Assembly: GCA_964640545.1 (NCBI GenBank)
Contig: CAZXHL010000029.1
Coordinates: forward strand, 1-25,932
Source: JBGSZX01 sp964640545
GTDB lineage: Bacteria; Bdellovibrionota; UBA2428
Reading direction: 5' to 3'
Length of the DNA: 25,932 nucleotides
Shown: positions 1 to 6,743 of the stretch, one piece after another
Position numbering within the stretch: position 1 is the first letter of the stretch
How the letters are laid out: each line of letters opens with the position of its first letter
Notes under the pieces: model-generated
What the model saw: the letters and a program-made list of their open reading frames with translations, nothing else
Told to the model about the DNA's origin: nothing
Databases searched by the model: none
Program-made: the position numbers and the translations under genes

Positions 1-932
1 CAGTCAACTTTGAAGTCGATTCCCATGGCTTGAGCTGCCGCCTCAGTCAGGGTGAGGAAAGTTTGTGCTTTTCCAGTGCCAATGTTGAAAATGCCATTTT
101 TGAAAGGTGCAACGCTGGAAGATTCCCCTTTAGACTTCGCCGAATCCGCAAAGCTCATCAACACCTTGCAAACATCATCCACAAAAATGAAATCCCTCAT
201 TTGCTCGCCGTCTTTGATTCCGTCCTTATGCGAGCGGAACAATTTCATCACGCCATTTTTTGTGTATTGGTTGAAGGCGTGGAGCATGGCAGTTGCCTGT
301 GAGCCTTTGTGTTCTTCGCCGGGGCCGTAAACATTGAAAAATTTGAACCCTGCCCAGTGCGGAGGTGTGTGGCCAGTTGCGATTTTTTCAAGCACAAACA
401 AATCAAATTTCTGTTTGCTCCAGCCATAAAGATTCAGAGGCTTCAGACGAGGAATGATCGTGTGATCATCGTCGTAGCCATTTTCGCCGGCGCCATAAGT
501 CGCCGCACTACTTGCGTAATACAAATTAATTCCTTGTTCGAAACAGGCTTTCCATATGTGTTGCGAATATCGAAAGTTGTTTTCTAGTAGGAAATTTTCT
601 CTAGTCTCATCTGTGCGAGAACAAGCCCCGAGGTGAAAGACTTCGTCAATAGCAAGCATGCCGCGCTGGAGTTGAATGATAAAATCTGCAGGCGTGAGAT
701 ATTTTACATTTCGAAACTCTTGAAAGGGTTCACAACATTGACGTGTTGAGAAATACTCGAGGTTGTCGACAAGCAATAAAGGCTTTTTCGCATCGCGTGC
801 ATAAAGCTTGGTGGCGAGGCGCGCCCCAATAAAACCGCCGGCGCCGGTAATAACTGTGTATTTTTCAGCTACCTTCGGGGAAGTGTCAGACGCTGTCGCA
901 GATGGTGATTGAGTTTTGGATTTGTCTGCCAT
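1..932 (-). CDS. hldD: ADP-L-glycero-D-manno-heptose 6-epimerase, 3' end cut by window edge
   Basis: This enzyme epimerises ADP-D-glycero-D-manno-heptose to the L form in the cytoplasm for LPS inner-core synthesis. I translated the minus strand from the ATG at 932; about 310 codons are present and the frame runs off base 1. Seen: a Rossmann motif TGAGGFIG (residues 29-36), the epimerase stretch YASSAATYG (139-147), the YxxxK pair Y169/K173 in LYGWSKQKFD, and FKFFNVYGPG further on. These are hallmarks of the short-chain epimerase family and specifically resemble HldD. A hydrophilic Ser/Thr-rich tail of about 24 residues precedes the Rossmann fold, which is unusual because the E. coli enzyme starts almost directly at it. 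By that offset only a few dozen C-terminal residues are missing. The gene is divergent from the next one with only 15 bases between start codons. Confidence 0.93.
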   Translation of the reverse strand, partial: MADKSKTQSPSATASDTSPKVAEKYTVITGAGGFIGARLATKLYARDAKKPLLLVDNLEYFSTRQCCEPFQEFRNVKYLTPADFIIQLQRGMLAIDEVFHLGACSRTDETRENFLLENNFRYSQHIWKACFEQGINLYYASSAATYGAGENGYDDDHTIIPRLKPLNLYGWSKQKFDLFVLEKIATGHTPPHWAGFKFFNVYGPGEEHKGSQATAMLHAFNQYTKNGVMKLFRSHKDGIKDGEQMRDFIFVDDVCKVLMSFADSAKSKGESSSVAPFKNGIFNIGTGKAQTFLTLTEAAAQAMGIDFKVD

Positions 933-947
933 AAGGTTTCTACCATT

Positions 948-1985
948 ATGTTCATTGCAATGAATTCCTTCCAAGTCAAAGCCGATCAAGCCGATGCCTT
1001 CGTACAGGTATGGCGCGAGCGCGAATCTTTTTTGTCTGAGTTTTCTGGGTTTGTGGGGTTTCAACTGCTGCGCTCGAAACCTTCCGAGCCTACTGAGGGA
1101 AGTGAATTGCCGTCGTCCGTAACTTTCGTGTCTCATTCCACCTGGCTCAATGAGTCAGATTTTTTAGAGTGGGTCAATTCGGACCACATGAAAAAAGCGC
1201 ACTCTGGAAAATCTAAAACAACAGGAATGGTTCTGGGTCCTCCTAGATTTCAAGGATTTGAGGTCATGATGAATCAAGTCGCTGGCGATCGTAGGGATTA
1301 TAGGTCTACTCATCAAGATATCGTTGTTGAGAAGAATTTCGTTCGAGAATCCAAAGAACAGATCGCTCTTCGTGAGTGGGCCCAAGAAAAGAACTTTCCC
1401 GCTATAAGGATTGGGGCTTTTGAGGGGCAATTGTTGGAGACTCTTTTAAGGGCTAATGGCGCCAAAAAAGGTGTCGAGGTGGGAACTCTAGGGGGTTATA
1501 GCGCAAGTTGGATCCTTCGAGCTCTTCCCGAAGATGGAGAGCTTCATTCCTTGGAACTCGAAGCGGACCGGGCGGCTCTCGTTACTGAGAAATTCAAAGA
1601 ACTGGGGTGGGACAATAGAGCCACGATCCATGCTGGAGATGCTCGAGACCTTTTGACGGGGCCACTAAGTGACTTGAAGGATTTAGACTTTGTTTTTATC
1701 GACGCAGACAAGGCGTCCTATGCTCAATATGCCGAATGGGCGATTCCTCGCCTCCGAAAAGGCGGGCTGCTCCTTGCTGACAACGCCTACATTTGGGGCG
1801 GAATGGAATATTTTCCCAATGATCCCGAGACTTTGCCTGAATTGGCGCACAAGTCCCAAAAGACCTTTACCAATAACCAATACGCCGGAATGCGCCGCTG
1901 CTGGAAGCTCCTCAGCGAACACCCTGAACTCAGCTCCATCATTCTCCCTACTGGTGAAGGGCTCGGAGTCGCGGTCAAAAGGTAA
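948..1985 (+). CDS. Fusion of an IsdG/HmoA-like antibiotic-biosynthesis-monooxygenase domain and a class I SAM-dependent O-methyltransferase
   Basis: A 345-residue, two-domain protein with no signal peptide, so probably cytoplasmic. Residues 1-105 read as an ABM-fold domain of the haem-degrading monooxygenase type: it begins MFIAMNSFQVK, has the GFVGFQLLR strand, and carries N6, W75 and H85, which line up with the Asn/Trp/His haem-oxygenation triad of IsdG (my alignment from memory). Residues about 130-345 are a COMT/CCoAOMT-like methyltransferase: SAM motif VEVGTLGGYS (177-186), VFIDADKASY with D252, and LADNAYIWG with D278/N279, the usual divalent-metal ligands. The start is the ATG at 948, with AAGG about 12 bases upstream; an upstream TTG at 909 would overlap hldD, and an ATG at 960 would lose N6. 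Domain calls are firm; the substrate of either half is not known. Confidence 0.88.
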   Translation: MFIAMNSFQVKADQADAFVQVWRERESFLSEFSGFVGFQLLRSKPSEPTEGSELPSSVTFVSHSTWLNESDFLEWVNSDHMKKAHSGKSKTTGMVLGPPRFQGFEVMMNQVAGDRRDYRSTHQDIVVEKNFVRESKEQIALREWAQEKNFPAIRIGAFEGQLLETLLRANGAKKGVEVGTLGGYSASWILRALPEDGELHSLELEADRAALVTEKFKELGWDNRATIHAGDARDLLTGPLSDLKDLDFVFIDADKASYAQYAEWAIPRLRKGGLLLADNAYIWGGMEYFPNDPETLPELAHKSQKTFTNNQYAGMRRCWKLLSEHPELSSIILPTGEGLGVAVKR

Positions 1986-2006
1986 AGGCTTAGCCCTCTC
2001 TCGGTC

Positions 2007-2029
2007 CTCCAAAATGGAGTTGTTTTTCG
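2007..2029 (+). terminator. Weak intrinsic terminator after the methyltransferase fusion gene
   Basis: A 5-bp stem CTCCA/TGGAG (2007-2011 and 2015-2019) with an AAA loop is followed by a T-rich stretch (TTGTTTTT). It lies about 20 bases past the stop codon. The stem is short, so this is tentative. Confidence 0.35.
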
Positions 2030-2056
2030 TGTTTTTTCGCTGGGCATTTTCCCCCC

Positions 2057-2085
2057 TTGTTGTTAGAAGCTCGGACTCATAATAA
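2057..2085 (+). promoter_or_regulatory. Candidate fusA promoter
   Basis: A TTGTTG box (2057-2062) is followed by CATAAT at 2078-2083 (15-base spacer) or TAATAA at 2080-2085 (17-base spacer). It lies just upstream of the fusA Shine-Dalgarno AAGGAG (2090-2095). The match to the consensus is partial. Confidence 0.35.
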
Positions 2086-2109
2086 TTTTAAGGAGTTCGA
2101 CACAAAATT

Positions 2110-4218
2110 ATGGCCCAAAAAACATTAGACCTTACAAAAATGCGCAACATCGGGATCTCTGCCCACATTGACTCGGGTAAGACCACTCTCTCTGAGCGTA
2201 TTCTTTTCTACACTGGACGTATTCACGCCATTCACGAAGTTCGTGGTAAAGACGGCGTTGGATCCAAAATGGACTCTATGGATCTCGAAAGAGAGAAGGG
2301 CATCACGATTCAATCGGCTGCTACTTTCTGTGAGTGGCAAGACCACTTCATCAACTTGATCGATACTCCGGGCCACGTTGACTTCACGGTTGAGGTTGAG
2401 CGCGCACTTCGCGTATTGGACGGAGCTGTTCTCGTTCTTTGTTCTGTTGCTGGTGTTCAATCTCAGTCAATCACGGTTGACCGTCAGATGAAGCGCTACA
2501 GCGTGCCTCGACTTTGCTTCATCAACAAGATGGACCGCGCAGGTGCGAACCCTTTCCGCGGTGTCGACATGCTTCGTGAGAAACTTTCTCACAACGCTCA
2601 CCTTGTGACTTACCCTATCGGAGCTGAAGATCAGTTCGAAGGACTTGTGGATCTTTTGACTCGTGAGGCGATTTACTTCGACGGCGACAATGGCGAAATC
2701 ATGCGCAAAGAAGAGTGCCCAGCTGAATTGAAAGACAAAGTTGAAGAATACCGCAACAAACTGATCGAGGCCCTTGCAGACTTCGACGACACACTTGCTG
2801 AAAACTTCCTCGAAGGAAAAGAAGTAACCGCTGAAGAAATGAGACCCGTAATCCGCACGGCGACATTGTCTCTCAACTTCACTCCAGTTTTCACGGGTTC
2901 TGCCTTCAAAAACAAAGGTGTTCAACATTTGCTTAACGGCGTTATCGACTACCTTCCCAGCCCACTTGTGTTCCCTGCGAAAGCTCTGGACGTCAAAAAC
3001 AACGAAGCTGAAGTTAAGGTCACTCCAGATCCCAAGAAACCACTTGTGGCTCTTGCCTTCAAACTTGAAGACGGTCGTTACGGGCAGCTCACTTACATGC
3101 GCGTTTATCAAGGAACATTGAACAAAGGTGACTTCATTTACAACGTGGCCAACGGCAAAAAAGTGAAAGTGCCTAGAATTGTGCGCATGCACTCTGATGA
3201 GATGCAAGAAGTGGATACCGTTTCCGGTGGAGACATTGTGGCTCTATTTGGCGTTGAGTGTGCGTCTGGTGATACTTTCACCGACGGAACCATCGAATAC
3301 ACTATGGAATCCATGCACGTCCCTGAGCCTGTAATTTCTTTGGCGATCAAACCAAAAGAAAGAAGTGCTCAAGTTAACTTCTCCAAGGCCCTTGGAAAGT
3401 TCACTCGCGAAGATCCGACTTTGCGCGTTCACCGTGACGATGAATCTGGTGATACGATCATCAGTGGTATGGGCGAGCTTCACCTTGAAATTTATGTAGA
3501 ACGTATGGCTCGTGAATTCGGATGTGAAGTTGAAGTGGGGCAGCCTCAGGTGGCTTACCGCGAAACTATTCTTGGTGAAGCGCCTATCGACTACACCCAC
3601 AAGAAGCAATCTGGTGGTGCTGGTCAATTCGCGAAGATCCAAGGTAAAATGGAGCGTCTTCCAGAAGATTCAGCGGTTCAATACGAGTTCGTTAACGAAA
3701 TCGTCGGAGGATCGATTCCTAAGGAATACATTCCTGCTTGTGATAAAGGATTCCAAGAACAGCTTAAGACGGGTCAATTGATTGGGGCTCCAATCGTAGG
3801 AGTTCGTTGTACGGTTAGCGACGGTGGCTTCCACCCTGTCGACTCTTCTGAGATGGCTTTCCGTTTGGCCGCTATGGCTGGTTTCCGCGAGTCTTATAAG
3901 AAGGCGAACCCGACAATTCTTGAGCCGATCATGACCGTAGAGGTTCAGGCGCCTGAAGAATTCCAAGGTGGTGTGATTGGTCAATTGAACCAACGTCGCG
4001 GTATCATCCAAGACACTTCAACGAATGAAGGATATGTGACAGCAATTGCACTTGTTCCTTTCTCTGAGATGTTCGGATATTCAACGGATCTTCGTTCTGG
4101 AACTCAAGGGAAGGGTGAATTCTCAATGGAATTCGCAAAATATGAGCCAGCTCCCAAAATGGTTCAAGAAAACCTCATCAAAGAGTACGAAAAGAAGAAG
4201 CTTGAAGAGCGAAAATAG
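2110..4218 (+). CDS. fusA: Elongation factor G, mitochondrial/spd EF-G1-like type
   Basis: A translational GTPase of 702 residues that drives tRNA-mRNA translocation on the ribosome. Seen: G1 AHIDSGKTT (18-26), G3 DTPGH (85-89), G4 NKMD (139-142), then domains II to V, including SGMGELHLEIYVERM and the C-terminal GYSTDLRSGTQGKG loop. The length is normal for EF-G. G1 reads AHIDSGKTT instead of the AHIDAGKTT of canonical bacterial EF-G, and the following VRGKDGVGSKMDSMDLER matches the mitochondrial GFM1/spdEFG1 pattern as I remember it. The gene stands alone: no rpsL, rpsG or tuf is beside it. A Shine-Dalgarno AAGGAG lies 14 bases before the ATG, and a strong terminator follows, so it is probably monocistronic. 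Confidence 0.97.
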   Translation: MAQKTLDLTKMRNIGISAHIDSGKTTLSERILFYTGRIHAIHEVRGKDGVGSKMDSMDLEREKGITIQSAATFCEWQDHFINLIDTPGHVDFTVEVERALRVLDGAVLVLCSVAGVQSQSITVDRQMKRYSVPRLCFINKMDRAGANPFRGVDMLREKLSHNAHLVTYPIGAEDQFEGLVDLLTREAIYFDGDNGEIMRKEECPAELKDKVEEYRNKLIEALADFDDTLAENFLEGKEVTAEEMRPVIRTATLSLNFTPVFTGSAFKNKGVQHLLNGVIDYLPSPLVFPAKALDVKNNEAEVKVTPDPKKPLVALAFKLEDGRYGQLTYMRVYQGTLNKGDFIYNVANGKKVKVPRIVRMHSDEMQEVDTVSGGDIVALFGVECASGDTFTDGTIEYTMESMHVPEPVISLAIKPKERSAQVNFSKALGKFTREDPTLRVHRDDESGDTIISGMGELHLEIYVERMAREFGCEVEVGQPQVAYRETILGEAPIDYTHKKQSGGAGQFAKIQGKMERLPEDSAVQYEFVNEIVGGSIPKEYIPACDKGFQEQLKTGQLIGAPIVGVRCTVSDGGFHPVDSSEMAFRLAAMAGFRESYKKANPTILEPIMTVEVQAPEEFQGGVIGQLNQRRGIIQDTSTNEGYVTAIALVPFSEMFGYSTDLRSGTQGKGEFSMEFAKYEPAPKMVQENLIKEYEKKKLEERK

Positions 4219-4243
4219 GCTCTAAGCTTTTAGATAGAAAAAC

Positions 4244-4279
4244 AAAAGCCGCTCTCCTTAACGGGAGAGCGGCTTTTTT
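4244..4279 (+). terminator. Strong intrinsic terminator of fusA
   Basis: A perfect 10-bp GC-rich stem, GCCGCTCTCC (4248-4257) with GGAGAGCGGC (4264-4273), has a 6-base loop and is followed by six T. An A run on the 5' side can pair with the T tract. It begins about 26 bases past the fusA stop codon. Confidence 0.93.
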
Positions 4280-4367
4280 GACTTTGTGAGTCAACCATGT
4301 CAATCCTTCAATTGATGGCTTCTGAAAAGGCTAAAATTTTAAGGTATTTGGGGGTACGATAGAGACA

Positions 4368-5792
4368 ATGGCAAAAGTGGAAGCATCTGGATCTTTGAGT
4401 GTTCGGCTCGAAGTTGAGGGTCAAGCTCATGAATTTGTACTTCGAGAAGGTGAAAGTCTTCTTATTGGAAGAGACAAAACTTGTCAGGTTGTGATTGATG
4501 ATGATTCAATTTCATCGAGACATTTAGAGGTTCGTTGGCACGATAAGAGAATTGAAATTCGAGACATGGATTCTTCCAATGGAACCTTTCGAATGCCTCA
4601 AGATGCGCCATTTCTCGAAGCAAAAATTGAGCTGATCCAAGAAGGTTTGGACCTCAGACTTTCTAAGATTCCATTGACCTTGAAATGGAAGCTGGTGGAT
4701 CCGTTCGCAGGCCCGAAAGGAATTTCAGTCGAAGCCAAATCAGTCGATCAGTCAGTCAAGACTGTCCCGCCTCAGTCAGTGAGCAAAAGACAAACAAAGA
4801 TCAAAGGTGATTTATCCTCTAAGTCTGGATCAGAAAGTCATCTAGGCCCAAAGTTTTTTTGGGGCTTCGTTCTATCTTCGATTATAGCCGTTTGTGTTTT
4901 GAGTTACTCAAAAGTCTGGCCGCTGCTTTCTATGGGACCATTGGCTTTAAAGAGTGGCTTAGGGTTTGATCTGATAGAAATTTTATTCTCCCAATTCTCA
5001 AAGTGGATGGCCGTTGTTGTATGCCTTGCTGCTGTATTGTTTTTTCTTTTCTCTAGTGCCAAAAAGAAAGTGCCTTCGCAAGTGTCGATCTCAACATCAA
5101 AGCTCTCTCTTCTGGTTGGCGCATTGATTGTGCTATTGCCGTTTGCGAGTCCTTTTCTGGTTATGGCTCAAATGGGAAGTCCCACTCAAAAATTTGAAGA
5201 CTACCGCGTCTTGCAGCAAGTCTATAGCCTCGTCAGAAAACATGATTACTCTTCGAGAGAAGAAAATATGAAGGTATCCAAGCTGCTTAAGAGTTTCGAT
5301 AAGACTTATTTTGGTAGTAGCATATTTTATTCCGTAGTTTACAACTTCCAAAAGCAGCGTGCGGTCAATGAATGTGAGGGGCTTGGGGATAGTGCTTGGG
5401 ATAAGAAAAGATTCTGCCTAGTGCTTTTATATGCCTTGTCTTTGGAATCCTATGCTGTGGTAAGGCCGCTGTATTATTACGAGACGTCTGCGACTTTGGT
5501 GCTTCTTGCAAGTTTGGATGGGATTGTTCGGGTGCTTGCCGCTGAAGGATCTGGCTCCGAATATTTGGAGCTTTTCTTGAAGTCATTGGACAAAGTTGGC
5601 TTGAATAGCGAACTGCTGACCTTGCAAAGATTCGTAAAAAGTTTCAAAGGCAAAAGTTTTGATGAGTTGATGGGGGCTCTTTTGGATCTTCGATTGTCTC
5701 TAGAAAAAAGGGTTTTTCGGCTGCAGAATGAAAATGCTTTTCCCGCAAAATACGCGCTTGATTTGCGTGGCCCGCTTGAAATGGGAATTTAA
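4368..5792 (+). CDS. FHA-domain membrane protein with uncharacterised C-terminal region
   Basis: A 474-residue protein. Residues 1-110 form a forkhead-associated phosphothreonine-binding domain: G34-R35, S50-R51-H52 and N71-G72-T73 sit at the expected phosphopeptide-binding positions. A Ser/Lys-rich linker (about 115-158) follows, then three hydrophobic segments (about 162-184, 212-230 and 246-267). The remaining 200 residues are hydrophilic with amphipathic helices and two Cys pairs, and I do not recognise a family. With an odd number of membrane spans, the FHA domain and the C-terminal region would lie on opposite sides of the inner membrane, with the FHA domain presumably cytoplasmic (inference). 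This would suit a sensor or scaffold that reads Ser/Thr phosphorylation. No kinase gene is nearby. It converges with the next gene, 21 bases away. The start is the first ATG; its ribosome-binding site is weak. Confidence 0.85.
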   Translation: MAKVEASGSLSVRLEVEGQAHEFVLREGESLLIGRDKTCQVVIDDDSISSRHLEVRWHDKRIEIRDMDSSNGTFRMPQDAPFLEAKIELIQEGLDLRLSKIPLTLKWKLVDPFAGPKGISVEAKSVDQSVKTVPPQSVSKRQTKIKGDLSSKSGSESHLGPKFFWGFVLSSIIAVCVLSYSKVWPLLSMGPLALKSGLGFDLIEILFSQFSKWMAVVVCLAAVLFFLFSSAKKKVPSQVSISTSKLSLLVGALIVLLPFASPFLVMAQMGSPTQKFEDYRVLQQVYSLVRKHDYSSREENMKVSKLLKSFDKTYFGSSIFYSVVYNFQKQRAVNECEGLGDSAWDKKRFCLVLLYALSLESYAVVRPLYYYETSATLVLLASLDGIVRVLAAEGSGSEYLELFLKSLDKVGLNSELLTLQRFVKSFKGKSFDELMGALLDLRLSLEKRVFRLQNENAFPAKYALDLRGPLEMGI

Positions 5793-5813
5793 TTCTTTTG
5801 GACTAGCCGTCTC

Positions 5814-6728
5814 TTAAAAGGCTTTGATCATACTTAAATTTAAAGAAGGCACCCTGACGAAGTTAATCGTTTGGCGATTCCAAATCATTGACCACTGAAG
5901 TTTGGCTCGAAGGCTTAGCGCCGTCGTTCTCTGCCAGCGAAATGAGGTCGCTAGGGTGCTAAAATCAGACAAGTCTTCTGCTGCCGCAGTTTTCTGTGTG
6001 TTATTGAGATGGAAATGCCCGAGATCGATTCCACAGCTCCAGGTGGTTGAGGCAAAACACTCAGTGTGGCCTGCAACATTGACCTTCCATGCTGAGTAAT
6101 TCGCATTTCTAAGAGAGAACAAAAAGTGAGAACGGACTTGGTAGGCAATGGCACCTTGTTGTTGTCCAACTATGGGAAGATTGGTTTTGACGGAAGCTGC
6201 GCCCATTTTTATGCTCATAAAAATGGGATTGTTTGGTATGGAGATTCCCAGCCCATTGGCAATCTCTAAATCTTGTCCAGTTAGTTTCGGTTTCTCGTTT
6301 CGAAGTGAAACCTCCAGATAACCCCGCAACCCTTTATAAAATTCGGCGTCGTCTGATGCTGTTCCGCGACCAACAGATACCTCGTAAAAGTATGAGCTTG
6401 GATAAAAGACTTTGTTCGTGATGTGGTTATAGTCGCTTATGCCGCCTTTGATGGCCCACATCCAGCCAGCTCCACGAGCGTTACTTGAGTCTGTGAAGGG
6501 GAGGGCAGCACCGAGGCTAATGTTCGAGGGAAGATCATTTGCGTGGATCGAGGAATCGAAGCTAAATCCCGGCTCGCCGAGTAAGATACTTGGTAGGAGG
6601 GCGGCTTCGTCTTCGATGAGATTGGGAAGGGGGATCACGAGAGTTTTCCCATAAGCGGTCGTGCCTGTAATGGTCGCGCTAATTAGCACGGTACTTAAAA
6701 CGGAGAAAAGATTATAAGCCCGAATCAT
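5814..6728 (-). CDS. Exported protein of unknown function, possibly an outer-membrane beta-barrel
   Basis: A 304-residue protein with an N-terminal signal-like segment (MIRAYNLFSVLSTVLISAT..., likely cleaved near TAYG/KT, about residue 27). The mature part is rich in short alternating hydrophobic/polar stretches (for example YEVSVGRG, GYLEVSLRN, FRWQRTTALSLRAKLQWSM) and ends in phenylalanine (SMIKAF), as outer-membrane barrels often do. Two Cys (HTECF, TWSCG) could form a disulfide. No family is recognised. It follows the Gly-rich exported gene by 15 bases, so the two are probably cotranscribed. The start codon lies in the loop of a 10-bp hairpin (6714-6737) and has no good Shine-Dalgarno. 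The barrel assignment is inference from composition only. Confidence 0.72.
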   Translation of the reverse strand: MIRAYNLFSVLSTVLISATITGTTAYGKTLVIPLPNLIEDEAALLPSILLGEPGFSFDSSIHANDLPSNISLGAALPFTDSSNARGAGWMWAIKGGISDYNHITNKVFYPSSYFYEVSVGRGTASDDAEFYKGLRGYLEVSLRNEKPKLTGQDLEIANGLGISIPNNPIFMSIKMGAASVKTNLPIVGQQQGAIAYQVRSHFLFSLRNANYSAWKVNVAGHTECFASTTWSCGIDLGHFHLNNTQKTAAAEDLSDFSTLATSFRWQRTTALSLRAKLQWSMIWNRQTINFVRVPSLNLSMIKAF

Positions 6729-6737
6729 CGGGCTTAT
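6714..6737 (-). promoter_or_regulatory. Perfect 10-bp hairpin over a start codon (attenuator or terminator candidate)
   Basis: ATAAGCCCGA (6714-6723) and TCGGGCTTAT (6728-6737) are exact inverted repeats around a 4-base loop. Read on the minus strand, the hairpin starts 6 bases past the stop codon of the Gly-rich gene, places the ATG of the next gene (6728-6726) in its loop, and is followed within a few bases by a T-rich stretch (AATCTTTTC). It could terminate the upstream message, block translation of the downstream gene, or both. Confidence 0.6.
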
Positions 6738-6743
6738 CTAAGC

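Noticed and set aside
2467..3207. 246-codon minus-strand frame inside fusA
   Set aside because: Antisense shadow caused by the strong codon bias of fusA; no protein-like motifs.
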